A DNA stretch of 64,000 bases. Origin: Flavobacterium agrisoli (GTDB taxonomy: Bacteria; Bacteroidota; Bacteroidia; Flavobacteriales; Flavobacteriaceae). Below the pieces are notes generated by a model. The model saw only the letters and a program-made list of their open reading frames with translations, made no database searches and had not been told where the DNA came from. The DNA lies in the NCBI RefSeq assembly GCF_016522065.1, contig NZ_JAEHFV010000002.1:248001-312000 (forward strand), given 5' to 3'. Numbering within the stretch: position 1 is the first letter of the stretch; every line of letters begins with the position of its first letter. This document shows, one piece after another, positions 46,629 through 56,118 of the stretch. The translations under genes were made by a program, and so were the position numbers.

Positions 46629-46666
46629 AAAAGTCAGAATCTACAATACTGTAAATTCTGACTTTT
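46629..46666 (-). terminator. Terminator after metG
   Basis: Stem AAAAGTCAGAAT/ATTCTGACTTTT plus four more pairs beyond one mismatch, 20 bases after the metG stop. Confidence 0.85.
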
Positions 46667-46685
46667 GAGTTAATTTTTATAATTT

Positions 46686-48749
46686 TTAATTTATTGTTTC
46701 GCCATTACTAACACCATCAGCATCTGGATTTACAAAAACCAATTTACCTTCGGCATTGTTGGTCATTAAAATCATACCTTGACTTTCTACTCCTCGAAGT
46801 GCTCTTGGTGCTAAGTTTACCAAAACGGTAACTTTTTTACCAATTATATCTTCGGGTTTAAAGCTTTCGGCAATTCCTGAAACAATGGTACGAACGTCGA
46901 TTCCGGTATCTACTTTTAAAACCAACAATTTGTTGGCTTTTGGCATTTTTTCGGCTTCGAGGATAGTTCCTACTCGCAAATCCATTTTAGCAAAATCGTC
47001 AAACTGAATGAGCTCTTTTTGAGGTTCGGCTTTTTTGTTTTCGGCCAAATTAGCCGTTTTAGTGGCTTCTAATTTATCGATTTGTTTCTGAATTTCTTCG
47101 TCTTCAATTTTACTAAATAATAATTCGGCTTGCCCGATTTGATGACCTGCTGGCAATAAATCAGCCGATTCCGTAATGACTTTCCAATCAATATTTAGCG
47201 TATCAACATTTAAAATGCGTTTTAATTTAGACGCAGTAAAAGGCAAGAAAGGCTCACAAAGCGAACTCAATGCTGCAGCAATCTGCAAGGCTACATACAT
47301 TTGGGATTGCACACGCTCAGGATTGTCTTTTATTACTTTCCAAGGCTCTTCATCGGCTAAATATTTGTTTCCTAAACGGGCTGCGTTCATCATTTCGCCT
47401 AATGCTTCTCTAAAACGGTATCTCTCAATTGAACTCGAAATCACTTCTGGATAAGCTTGTAATTCGGCCAAAGTTTGTTCGTCTACTTCCGAAAACTCGT
47501 TGGGAGCGGGCACCATTCCGTTATAATATTTATTGGTTAACACCACCACTCGATTAATGAAATTTCCGAAAATAGCCACCAATTCATTGTTATTTCTGGC
47601 TTGAAAATCTTTCCAAGTAAAATCGTTGTCTTTTGTTTCGGGCGCATTCGATGTCAAAGCATAGCGCAAAACATCTTGTTGGTTAGGGAATTCTTCTAAA
47701 TATTCGTGCAACCAAACCGCCCAGTTTTTAGAAGTCGATAATTTATTTCCTTCTAAATTTAAGAACTCATTTGCCGGCACGTTATCTGGTAAAATGTAAC
47801 TGCCTTCTGCCTTCAACATTGCGGGGAAAATCACGCAGTGAAATACAATATTGTCTTTTCCGATAAAGTGAACCAACTTGGTTTTTTCATTTTTCCAATA
47901 CGGTTCCCAATCTTTTCCTTCGCGTTCTGCCCATTCTTTGGTTGAGGAAATGTATCCAATTGGCGCATCAAACCAAACGTATAGTTTTTTGCCTTCGGCT
48001 CCTTCTACCGGAACATCAATTCCCCAATCTAAATCGCGAGTTACGGCACGAGGTTCTAAACCACCATCAATCCAGGATTTTACTTGTCCATACACATTTG
48101 GTTTCCAATCGTTTTTATGACCTTCCAAAATCCATTCTCTCAAAAAAGCATCGTATCGATCCAAAGGCAAAAACCAATGTTTGGTTGCTTTTAAAACAGG
48201 AGTTTCTCCGGTAATGGTCGACTTAGGGTTAATCAAATCGGTCGCGTTTAAAGTCGATCCACATTTTTCGCATTGATCACCGTATGCTTCTTCGTTGCCA
48301 CATTTAGGACAAGTTCCTGTTACAAAACGATCGGCCAAAAATTGATTGGCTTTAGCATCGTACAATTGCTCGGTAACTTCTTCGATAAAATCGCCATTAT
48401 CATATAGCTTTTTAAAGAATTCTGATGCCGTTTTATGATGAATTGGCAAGGAAGTACGCGAATAATTATCGAATGCAATTCCAAAATTCGAAAACGATTT
48501 GCGAATAATGCCGTCGTATTTATCGATAACTTCCTGAGGCGTAATCCCTTCTTTTTTAGCTTTCATCGAAATAGCAACGCCGTGTTCATCACTTCCGCAC
48601 ACAAACAAAACATCTCTTCCTTGCAAACGCAAATAGCGCGAATAAATATCAGCAGGCACATAAACTCCCGCCAAATGGCCAATGTGAATAGGGCCGTTAG
48701 TATAAGGCAATGCCGCTGTAATGGTATATCGTTCTGGATTTTGTAACAT
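46686..48749 (-). CDS. metG: Methionyl-tRNA synthetase with C-terminal tRNA-binding domain
   Basis: 687 residues, class I. HIGH motif appears as PIHIGHL, zinc knuckle as [23 protein letters not shown] as NKLSTSKN. The anticodon-binding helical domain is followed by a linker rich in Lys and Glu and a C-terminal EMAP/Trbp111 domain ([31 protein letters not shown]). A TATTTTTG box lies at 48769-48776, 19 bases before the ATG. Confidence 0.97.
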   Translation of the reverse strand: MLQNPERYTITAALPYTNGPIHIGHLAGVYVPADIYSRYLRLQGRDVLFVCGSDEHGVAISMKAKKEGITPQEVIDKYDGIIRKSFSNFGIAFDNYSRTSLPIHHKTASEFFKKLYDNGDFIEEVTEQLYDAKANQFLADRFVTGTCPKCGNEEAYGDQCEKCGSTLNATDLINPKSTITGETPVLKATKHWFLPLDRYDAFLREWILEGHKNDWKPNVYGQVKSWIDGGLEPRAVTRDLDWGIDVPVEGAEGKKLYVWFDAPIGYISSTKEWAEREGKDWEPYWKNEKTKLVHFIGKDNIVFHCVIFPAMLKAEGSYILPDNVPANEFLNLEGNKLSTSKNWAVWLHEYLEEFPNQQDVLRYALTSNAPETKDNDFTWKDFQARNNNELVAIFGNFINRVVVLTNKYYNGMVPAPNEFSEVDEQTLAELQAYPEVISSSIERYRFREALGEMMNAARLGNKYLADEEPWKVIKDNPERVQSQMYVALQIAAALSSLCEPFLPFTASKLKRILNVDTLNIDWKVITESADLLPAGHQIGQAELLFSKIEDEEIQKQIDKLEATKTANLAENKKAEPQKELIQFDDFAKMDLRVGTILEAEKMPKANKLLVLKVDTGIDVRTIVSGIAESFKPEDIIGKKVTVLVNLAPRALRGVESQGMILMTNNAEGKLVFVNPDADGVSNGETIN

Positions 48750-48943
48750 AATTCAAATTTATTGGCTGCAAAAATAAGCAATACAATTGACAGTTTTATG
48801 GTTTTTTTGAATGACAATTAGTACTATAAGCCGAATGTAAAATGAAATAAAAGGCAAAAAAAAAGCGATTTTTATTGAATTAATTAAATTCTAAAAAGAA
48901 AATATCCATCCCTTTTTCTTAAATTAACAATTAAAAATAAGAC

Positions 48944-49255
48944 ATGAGCAAGACGTACATAAAATGCCCAAATTGTGCAACAGAAAACATCAACAATGAT
49001 TACTGTAGTAATTGTGGGACAATTTTGAATGTAGTTTTGAAGCGAAAGCTAGCTCGTGAAAAAACAATGAAGACACGAATTGAAAAACAAAGCGCAGAAA
49101 AACCAAGTAAATTGGGCGCATTTTTAAAGCGTGGCGAAGAACATTCAAATATATTAATTAGAGGTTTTTTTAAAGTTTCTTATGCAATATGGTATTTCTT
49201 TGCCGTCATTTTGGGTGGTCTTATTGCGGCAATAATTGCTGCAGCTGCCGGATAA
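48944..49255 (+). CDS. Zinc-ribbon membrane protein
   Basis: 103 residues. N-terminal zinc ribbon CPNCATENINNDYCSNCG, a charged linker, and one C-terminal membrane helix (YAIWYFFAVILGGLIAAIIAA). Tail-anchored topology with the ribbon in the cytoplasm is likely. Followed after 18 bases by another small membrane protein gene, so the two may be co-transcribed. Function unknown. Confidence 0.75.
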   Translation: MSKTYIKCPNCATENINNDYCSNCGTILNVVLKRKLAREKTMKTRIEKQSAEKPSKLGAFLKRGEEHSNILIRGFFKVSYAIWYFFAVILGGLIAAIIAAAAG

Positions 49256-49273
49256 GAATAATGGATCAAAATT

Positions 49274-49636
49274 ATGTGGAGAAAAATACTGTATTTTATG
49301 GCGTTGTTAATAGCTTTAACTATTTATGGTTTGCAAAAATCTCATTTCTCATTACCTTTATTAATCAGCAATTATATTACTGATTTTCTGTGTTTACCGT
49401 TAGTGTTAGGCTTTATTACCTTTTTAATTCGTTTGATTAAAAATGACAAAATCTTTCGGCTTCCCCTTTATATTATTTTAATTCTAGCTTGCTACTATTC
49501 CCTTTTCTTTGAATATTATTTGCCAAAAGTCAATTCGAGATATACTGCCGATTGGATTGATGTTGGACTGTATTTCTTGAGTGGAATTTCATTTTATTAT
49601 CTCGAAAAAAGAGAAATAGGTTTCAAATTATCTTAA
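49274..49636 (+). CDS. Small membrane protein, function unknown
   Basis: 120 residues with about four membrane helices (ILYFMALLIALTIYGLQ, YITDFLCLPLVLGFITFLI, LPLYIILILACYYSLFF, WIDVGLYFLSGISFYYL). The segment LPKVNSRYTADWIDV between helices 3 and 4 looks conserved in type. I do not recognise a characterised family. Confidence 0.65.
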   Translation: MWRKILYFMALLIALTIYGLQKSHFSLPLLISNYITDFLCLPLVLGFITFLIRLIKNDKIFRLPLYIILILACYYSLFFEYYLPKVNSRYTADWIDVGLYFLSGISFYYLEKREIGFKLS

Positions 49637-49720
49637 AAAGATTTGTTTTAAACTGTTTTTAGCATGCAAACCACACCAAATTATTTTACAAATTTTGCTT
49701 TTAAAATAAAAAGTAGCGAC

Positions 49721-49920
49721 ATGAGCAAAACCAAACTTATCATTAACGACAGAGGATCGATACGCATTGATGGCGATTTTGAAATTATGGATCATGAAGG
49801 AAAAATTTATGGTTTAGAAGGACGCACGGCTTTAGGACTTTGCCGTTGTGGACATTCGGTCAAAAACCTTTTGGAGATGGAACACATCGAGCTAACTTCA
49901 AACACGTAGCCAAAGCTTGA
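49721..49920 (+). pseudogene. Decayed duplicate of the CDGSH iron-sulfur gene
   Basis: From ATG 49721 the first ~40 codons match the intact gene at 52022 with three substitutions. A one-base deletion near 49862-49872 then shifts the frame. If the frame is restored, the motif reads FGDGTH instead of FCDGTH, so an iron-sulfur Cys is also lost, and a TGA at 49918 truncates the tail. The ~30 bases before the ATG are also duplicated. Two independent lesions argue against sequencing error. Confidence 0.85.
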
Positions 49921-50124
49921 ATGTTAGGTTTTGAGTTCTTATTTGTTCCTTTTTAGCTGCAAAAAACAGGAAACTCTTTTTAAACCTATCAAAAAGGATT
50001 TCTGTAACCAATAAAAAAACATACAATTCTTACTTTTTTTTCATAAAAAACAGCAAACCAACACTGTAAGTCTGAAATTTTTGAGTTAATTTTGATTGTT
50101 ATCAACTCAGTAAAAACAATCGTT
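49921..50124. other. Short intergenic stretch after the decayed CDGSH copy
   Basis: No gene. It holds a TAATTTTG -7 box at 50087-50094, 30 bases before the next ATG. Confidence 0.4.
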
Positions 50125-50919
50125 ATGTTAGCTAAAACCTCCAAAACACTTTTTTTATTTCTAATGTTGCTTTTTTCGGCCATTGCATTTGCTCAAAACG
50201 ATGTGATCTTGAAGAAAAATGGAGAAGAAATGCAAGGAAAAGTAATGAAAATGAATCAAGACGATTTGATTTTTGTTTACAAAAACGAAACCGTTGAATA
50301 TCCTGTTAAATTTTCGGATATTATCAAAATTACTTTTGCATCGGGTCGTGTTCAGAATTTTAATACCGCACCTAGCACTACGGCTTTAAATACTGAAAAC
50401 CATCAAAACAAGGCGGCAATTTTGCCTTTTGGATATATTAAAGATCAAGAAACTTCTAATACTTTAATGACACAAAAAATTCAGCTCGAAACTTATAAAT
50501 ATTTCAAGCAAAATGCGGTTCAAATTCAATTTCAAGACCCGATGACAACCAATGCTTTATTGGCAAAAGCCGGCATAAACGAAAGCAATTTACAAGCGCA
50601 TACTATTGATGAAATAGCCAATATTTTAGGAGTAGCCTATATTGTAAACGGTTTGGTATCTATAGTAAAAACATCGGTCACCAACTCTTCTTACGGATCA
50701 GTAGATGTAAAAGAAAATTCTAAAAACAAAACAACAGCTAACTCCAGTACTTACAATTATGCTACGCAAAACTATTCTACCACCATAACCATGAACGTAT
50801 ATACCGACCAAGGAGAAAATATTTATACGCAAGATCATAACTCTTTTTGGCAAACCGAAGATGCCTATAAAATTACATTGGGTTATTTAGCCAAAAGATC
50901 ACCCATTTTTAAACGTTAA
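50125..50919 (+). CDS. Secreted protein with TolB/CsgG-like domain, function unknown
   Basis: 264 residues from ATG 50125; an earlier TTG (50092) lies in the TAATTTTG box and is rejected. Signal peptide ends near IAFAQ. Residues ~22-65 (ILKKNGEEMQGKVMKMNQDDLIFVYKNE) match a short beta module frequent in Bacteroidota exported proteins. Residues ~90-255 begin AAILPFGYIKDQ and include ILGVAYIVNGLV, resembling TolB_N/CsgG-type alpha-beta domains. A Ser/Asn/Thr-rich insert is near 205. Has its own terminator. Confidence 0.72.
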   Translation: MLAKTSKTLFLFLMLLFSAIAFAQNDVILKKNGEEMQGKVMKMNQDDLIFVYKNETVEYPVKFSDIIKITFASGRVQNFNTAPSTTALNTENHQNKAAILPFGYIKDQETSNTLMTQKIQLETYKYFKQNAVQIQFQDPMTTNALLAKAGINESNLQAHTIDEIANILGVAYIVNGLVSIVKTSVTNSSYGSVDVKENSKNKTTANSSTYNYATQNYSTTITMNVYTDQGENIYTQDHNSFWQTEDAYKITLGYLAKRSPIFKR

Positions 50920-50945
50920 AATCCCCTAATACTATAGAAAGACAA

Positions 50946-50976
50946 AGCCGTTAAATATTTTTTTAACGGCTCTTTT
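50946..50976 (+). terminator. Terminator after the TolB-like gene
   Basis: Perfect 10-base stem AGCCGTTAAA/TTTAACGGCT, six-base loop, then TCTTTT. Confidence 0.75.
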
Positions 50977-51028
50977 ATAATATAAAATCTAAAATCCATT
51001 TTCTATATTAAAATCTTATATTAAAAAT

Positions 51029-51703
51029 TTACAAAATAACTTTAACCCCAGTATAAATTAAATAATCTTCTGCATAAAAATCATATTCAGGCTCACAATA
51101 AAGGTAAACAATAAAATTCTTAGCTCTTATGGTTCGTCCCAAACCTACTCCTGCCGGTATTTCATTTTTTCCAGTATCTAAATTAAACAACATTCGGGGA
51201 TGCTATCGAACTTCCCAAAGGCCATCTTTTGTGAATTTATAATAAATTCCATATTGCGCTTCAATAGTATTGTTTACTTGATACGTAAATAGCTCAACGA
51301 ATTTCCATTTTTTATTAGATTGAATCCCTACTAAATTTACACCACCGCTAAATCCATTTAATTTAGAATCGGAGATAACAACCCCCACTCCTAATTGAGA
51401 TTTCCAAGATTGATTGTTTGGAGATAATTTAAAAAGTTTGGCAACTAAAAAAGAAGTAGATCCATAATTCAAGTCGCCAGGATGTGCTTTATTATAATCA
51501 ATTGCACCTCTATAAAACCATTTATCGGTAGTAAAATTTACAATGTTTTGCATATCCAACAAGTTCGGTTTTATACGGAAAATTTGATATATATTCCAAC
51601 CTTTAGAAAGCGGGTTGCTGGCATCCACTTCCTCTTCTTCTATTTCTTGACCCCATGTTATAGCGGACAATAGCAAGAAACTCGCAATTAATAATTTTCT
51701 CAT
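51029..51703 (-). pseudogene. Outer-membrane barrel gene interrupted by an in-frame TAG
   Basis: Residues 1-166 start with a signal peptide (MRKLLIASFLLLSAITWGQ) and barrel strands, ending GLWEVR at TAG 51203-51205. Translation continues in the same frame without further stops for 57 codons: HPRMLFNLDTGKNEIPAGV, GLGRTIRAKNF, IVYLYCEPEYDFY and YTGVKVIL, ending TAA at 51029. That tail supplies the missing last strands. TAG is one base from TAT or TAC (Tyr). Without the tail the barrel could not close, so the gene is probably inactive unless the stop is suppressed. Confidence 0.82.
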
Positions 51704-52021
51704 ATAACTTGCTGATTTTAAATTGAACTTCTTTCAAAAACTAAACTAATTTACTAAAAAAACAAACTTCTATAAGAAAACACTTTAAAAAAAATAAGTG
51801 TTTTTTATACCGAATAAATTTCGTCTTCTTATGTTTACGTCGTCCTAATAACCACATTATGAATTAGAAATCATTAAGACTGGAATTCAATATTAATTAG
51901 ATAAAAGAAGATTTTATCGGTATTGACTAATAAAATAGAACCAATTTAAACTAAAGTACGATATAGTATCTTCAGAATAATTTTTGCAAACTTTGCTTTT
52001 AAAAAAATAAAAAGTAGCGAC
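51704..52021. other. Intergenic region before the intact CDGSH gene
   Basis: About 320 AT-rich bases with no gene. A hairpin AAAACACTT/AAGTGTTTT at 51777-51804 with a T-run has no clear upstream gene on the plus strand. The last ~35 bases are duplicated before the decayed copy at 49721. Confidence 0.4.
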
Positions 52022-52249
52022 ATGAGCAAAACCAAACTTATCATTAACGACAACGGATCGATACGCATTGATGGCGATTTTGAAATTATGGATCAAGACG
52101 GAAAAATTTATGGTTTAGAAGGACGCACGGCTTTAGGACTTTGCCGTTGTGGACAATCGGCCAACAAACCTTTTTGCGATGGAACACATCGAGCCAACTT
52201 CAAACACGAAGCCAAAGCTTTCGATTTACCTCCGATGAAAACCAAATAA
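52022..52249 (+). CDS. CDGSH iron-sulfur domain protein
   Basis: 75 residues. The 2Fe-2S motif CRCGQSANKPFCDGTH gives the three Cys and one His ligands of the mitoNEET-like family (C-x-C-x2-S-x3-P-x-C-D-G-T-H). Single-domain bacterial type; likely redox or cluster transfer. The intact copy of a duplication whose other copy (49721) has decayed. Confidence 0.92.
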   Translation: MSKTKLIINDNGSIRIDGDFEIMDQDGKIYGLEGRTALGLCRCGQSANKPFCDGTHRANFKHEAKAFDLPPMKTK

Positions 52250-52387
52250 TTAAAGATTAAAAAGTACAATAAGCTGCATGATAAATGCGGCTTATTTTAG
52301 TTAATATTCAAACATTTAACCGTTTCATTCCCAAAATAACTACTTTTATATTTAAATTAGAATTATACGTTATAATGCTTTGAAGAC

Positions 52388-53959
52388 ATGATAAAAAAAG
52401 GAATTTTTACGCTAATTTTTCTAAACTTACTATGCAGTACTCTTAGAGCTCAAAGTAAAATCAATATTTTTTCAGGCGATAAAATTGAGCTTTTCTCCGA
52501 GATTCATTATCAAGCAATTCCTCCTGTTGCGTTAACGGAATACAAATCTGTTCAAACCAGAAATACAAACATACAAAACCCAAAAATTGCTTTAGGAATT
52601 GGCATTTCTGGCGGCGGATCACGAGCAGAATTTTTTAGTTTAGGCGTTCTTTTAGAATTAGAAAACCTAAAATCTCAAAAAACCAAACACAATGTACTAA
52701 CCGAAATTGATTATTTTTCAACCGTATCTGGGGGTTGTTTTTCGGCAGGTTATTATTTAACGCTTCTTAAAAACAAACTTTTACCAGATGAATCTTCTTT
52801 TTATGATTTTTACTTCTCTCAATCCAATATTTACAAATCTGAGGTAAACAAAACCGCTAATGCTTTTTCTCTGTTAAACAATAAAAAAAATGAAAAGGGA
52901 GAAAAAATTTCAATGACCCAACGTTTGGATTTAGAGGTTCTGCAATACGACATTACCAATCCCGAAAACAGCTCAAAATTCAATTCGCAAATGCTTTTAT
53001 CGGATTTTTTTATTCCAAAAAACAGTCCAAAAAACCAAACTTTACCAATCTTAGTAGCGAATGCGGCAGCGTACAACAATGGCGAAAGATTTCCTTTTAT
53101 GCCTCATATTTTAAAATCAATGTGGATCAACGCTTCTTTAGCTCCCAATGTTGCCGCAATTCCGTTAACAGAAGAAGGTTATAACGATGGTTATCTTTTT
53201 CCCCTCACCTATGCCATTACAGCTAGTTCGGCATTCCCAGGAGTGCTGCCAAAAGTAAAATTTGGAATTAAAGATCAAGAAAAAATACTTTGTCTTATTG
53301 ATGGAGGCGCTGCTGAAAACATGGGTTACAAAACTTTAATTGAACTTCTTTCATGCGATTTGCAGGTTAACAACCATAATAAAAGAGCCATATTTATAGA
53401 TTGTTTGGGAGAAGGAAAAAAAAGCGCTTTTATAGCCGACCAAAAAATCAATTTATTTAATTTACTAGAAACCGCAACGCTTTACACCGTATTAACCAAA
53501 TACATCACATTTGATAAGGATGTAGAATTAGAACTCGAAAAATCGGGAATTCCGACTTCAAATTACACCACTATAGGCTTTGGAACCATTCGGGATTATT
53601 TGAATAGTTTAAATAAAAACGAAGAGTACAATCAATTTGTAACGCAATTAAGAAACACCCCTAACACAGAGAGTAATTGGCAAAAGCTTTATGAAAGTTT
53701 TAAATTAAGATTAATCAACGATTTTGGCTTAAAAAGTTTTAGAACAAACCGCAACAATCAAGTTATGCTTGCTAGTTTAGAAAATAATAAATTTCCAGCT
53801 CTTTCTTCAACCCAAATTTTACTCTTATACGAATACGCTTCACAAATTCAAACCAAACTAAAAATCACTGACGAAGAAGAACAAATGCTCCTTTTGGCAG
53901 GTAGATTTGCCACTTTTATAAAATCAAAAAAATTACTCGAATTCCTCGAAGAACATTAA
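52388..53959 (+). CDS. Patatin/cPLA2-like phospholipase, secreted
   Basis: 523 residues. Signal peptide (GIFTLIFLNLLCSTLRAQ). Oxyanion loop GISGGGSRAEFFSLGVL, nucleophile Ser114 in STVSGGCFSAGYY, and catalytic Asp305 in LIDGGAAENMGY form the Ser-Asp dyad. The GGGSR and VSGG forms are nearer cPLA2-like members than plain GxSxG patatins. Probably hydrolyses acyl esters of lipids in the periplasm or outside. The C-terminal ~150 residues are helical and not recognised. Confidence 0.88.
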   Translation: MIKKGIFTLIFLNLLCSTLRAQSKINIFSGDKIELFSEIHYQAIPPVALTEYKSVQTRNTNIQNPKIALGIGISGGGSRAEFFSLGVLLELENLKSQKTKHNVLTEIDYFSTVSGGCFSAGYYLTLLKNKLLPDESSFYDFYFSQSNIYKSEVNKTANAFSLLNNKKNEKGEKISMTQRLDLEVLQYDITNPENSSKFNSQMLLSDFFIPKNSPKNQTLPILVANAAAYNNGERFPFMPHILKSMWINASLAPNVAAIPLTEEGYNDGYLFPLTYAITASSAFPGVLPKVKFGIKDQEKILCLIDGGAAENMGYKTLIELLSCDLQVNNHNKRAIFIDCLGEGKKSAFIADQKINLFNLLETATLYTVLTKYITFDKDVELELEKSGIPTSNYTTIGFGTIRDYLNSLNKNEEYNQFVTQLRNTPNTESNWQKLYESFKLRLINDFGLKSFRTNRNNQVMLASLENNKFPALSSTQILLLYEYASQIQTKLKITDEEEQMLLLAGRFATFIKSKKLLEFLEEH

Positions 53960-54081
53960 ATTACTGATTACAAATAATTTACCTTTTAAAAATCTTATTT
54001 CATTGAATTTTCAAAAATAAAACACATTTCTATCCCTCAAATATTTATCCGAAATTTGCATTTCTTTTAAAAGTAAATACC

Positions 54082-54621
54082 ATGGAAAACTTACCCATTA
54101 TTGTATCTGAAAATGCCTTTAATAGTCCTAATCCACAAGACATCATCCATTCTAATATCTCGATTATCAATTTGATGCGAGAAGAAGGACTTGACGACGA
54201 ACTTATTCACGACGATGCTTTGTTAAGTTATTACCTAGATTATTACGTGGCACAATGCACACAAGGCGAATTTGCTCAATTTGTTTATCATTCGGGTTGG
54301 GATGCCGAATTGAATTTGTTGCTTGAAGAGGGCTTACAGCTAATTGGTGCCAACGATCATTTGGTGTTTTTTCAGCAGCAAGTCAAAAAAGTAAGTTTGA
54401 TGAGTACTGTAAAACGTGATAAGTTTTTTAAAGGAAAATTAGAAGGCGTAAATGCCATTCGAGATGCAATCAACGAAAATTCTTTTGCTAAAATAGAAGA
54501 AAATCTAACGGAACTCAATGCTGCCTTTTTAAAATCACACCCTGATTTACAAGCCCTTCCGATAGAAACTATTTTTACCACTTTAGAAGAAATAGTCGGA
54601 CACGAAATCAAACGCATGTAA
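54082..54621 (+). CDS. DMP19/DUF4375-like protein
   Basis: 179 residues, no signal peptide. YYLDYYVAQCTQGEFAQFVYHSGWD followed by helices and IETIFTTLEEIVGHEIKRM fits the DMP19-like fold. Members in other bacteria are often annotated only as hypothetical; some occur near toxin systems as putative immunity proteins, but no toxin is visible here. Function unknown. Confidence 0.65.
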   Translation: MENLPIIVSENAFNSPNPQDIIHSNISIINLMREEGLDDELIHDDALLSYYLDYYVAQCTQGEFAQFVYHSGWDAELNLLLEEGLQLIGANDHLVFFQQQVKKVSLMSTVKRDKFFKGKLEGVNAIRDAINENSFAKIEENLTELNAAFLKSHPDLQALPIETIFTTLEEIVGHEIKRM

Positions 54622-54725
54622 TTTTCTTCTTTTAAATTAATTGCTTCAAAAGTAAATTAGGACCTAAAGTAGTAAAAAAGGGTGCAATAGCATGAAACTT
54701 TACCTTTAAGTCTCGAACATTTCCT

Positions 54726-54733
54726 TAAATTTG
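54726..54733 (+). promoter_or_regulatory. serS -7 box TAAATTTG
   Basis: Perfect TAnnTTTG 39 bases before the serS ATG; no clear -33 TTG. Confidence 0.5.
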
Positions 54734-54772
54734 CTTCGCTTATACGAAATTTAATAGTTAAAAAATTCAACT

Positions 54773-56044
54773 ATGTTACAAATTACATTTATTAGAGAAA
54801 ACCAGGAAAAAGTAATCAAGGCCTTGGCAAAAAGAAATTTTGATGCCAAAAGTGTTGTTGAAGAAGTAGTTTTATTGGATGAAAAACGCCGTGCTACTCA
54901 AGTAGAATTAGATACTGTTTTGTCCGAATCTAATAAATTATCCAAAGACATTGGCGAATTGATGAAAGCGGGCGAAAAAGCCAAAGCAGCTATTTTAAAA
55001 GAAAAAACGGTTGCCTTAAAAGAAAAAAGCAAAGATTTATCAGACAAAGCCGAAGCATTGGCTTTTGCACTAACTCAAAAAATGTATACATTGCCCAACC
55101 TTCCTGCGGATATTGTTCCAGAAGGAAAAACGGCCGAAGACAACCTGAACGTTTACCAACAAGGTGAAATTCCAACCTTACACGAAGGTGCTTTACCGCA
55201 CTGGGAATTGGTAAAAAAATATGACATTATTGATTTTGAATTGGGAACCAAAATTACTGGTGCCGGTTTTCCAGTTTACAAAGGTAAAGGAGCTCGATTG
55301 CAACGTGCTTTAATTAATTATTTTTTAGATAAAAACACCGCCGCAGGTTACAACGAAGTGCAAGTGCCGCATTTGGTAAACGAAGCATCGGGATACGGAA
55401 CTGGTCAATTACCCGACAAAGAAGGGCAAATGTACCACGTTACCGTAGATGATTTGTATTTGATTCCGACAGCAGAAGTTCCGGTAACCAATTTGTACCG
55501 AGATGTCATTTTAAACGAAAACGATTTGCCAGTTTTACACACAGCATACACGCCTTGTTTCCGTCGCGAAGCGGGTTCTTATGGTGCTCACGTTCGTGGT
55601 CTAAATCGTTTGCACCAATTTGATAAAGTTGAAATTGTACGCATTGAACACCCTGATAATTCATACAAAGCATTAGACGGAATGGTAGAACACGTGCAAC
55701 ATATTTTACAAGAATTGAAATTACCGTACCGAATTTTACGTTTGTGTGGCGGCGATATGGGATTTACCTCGGCTTTGACTTATGATTTTGAAGTATTTTC
55801 AACGGCACAAGACCGTTGGTTAGAAATTAGTTCGGTTTCTAATTTTGAAACTTTTCAAGCCAATCGTTTAAAATTGCGTTTCAAAGACAAAGAAGGCAAA
55901 AACCAATTGGCACACACTTTAAACGGAAGCTCTTTGGCATTGCCACGCGTTTTAGCCGGAATTTTAGAAAATTACCAAACACCCGAAGGTATTGTAATTC
56001 CAGAAGTATTACGTCCTTATTGTGGGTTTGACATTATAGATTAA
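54773..56044 (+). CDS. serS: Seryl-tRNA synthetase
   Basis: 423 residues. N-terminal long coiled-coil arm that contacts the tRNA-Ser variable arm (VVLLDEKRRATQVELDTVLSE ... KSKDLSDKAEALAF), then the class II core with TAEVPVTNLYRDVIL, motif 2 (FRREAGSYGAHVRGLNRLHQFDKVE) and motif 3 (NGSSLALPRVLAGILENYQ). Complete and normal length. Confidence 0.98.
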   Translation: MLQITFIRENQEKVIKALAKRNFDAKSVVEEVVLLDEKRRATQVELDTVLSESNKLSKDIGELMKAGEKAKAAILKEKTVALKEKSKDLSDKAEALAFALTQKMYTLPNLPADIVPEGKTAEDNLNVYQQGEIPTLHEGALPHWELVKKYDIIDFELGTKITGAGFPVYKGKGARLQRALINYFLDKNTAAGYNEVQVPHLVNEASGYGTGQLPDKEGQMYHVTVDDLYLIPTAEVPVTNLYRDVILNENDLPVLHTAYTPCFRREAGSYGAHVRGLNRLHQFDKVEIVRIEHPDNSYKALDGMVEHVQHILQELKLPYRILRLCGGDMGFTSALTYDFEVFSTAQDRWLEISSVSNFETFQANRLKLRFKDKEGKNQLAHTLNGSSLALPRVLAGILENYQTPEGIVIPEVLRPYCGFDIID

Positions 56045-56060
56045 TCAGTGTTCGGTTTAT

Positions 56061-56085
56061 AGTCTCGGTTTCCAATGCCGAGACT
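56061..56085. repeat. Intergenic inverted repeat AGTCTCGG-N9-CCGAGACT
   Basis: Perfect 8-base arms between serS and the TPR gene, followed by another CTGAGACT. A related GAGACTACAAACTAGGCTC occurs at ~58276-58294. No T-run follows, so it is not a typical terminator; probably a dispersed repeat. Confidence 0.55.
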
Positions 56086-56118
56086 GCAAACTGAGACTAC
56101 AACATTTAAAAACCGAAT

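Noticed and set aside
54082..54621. DMP19-like protein as part of a toxin-immunity pair
   Set aside because: No toxin, secretion-linked or polymorphic-toxin gene is adjacent.
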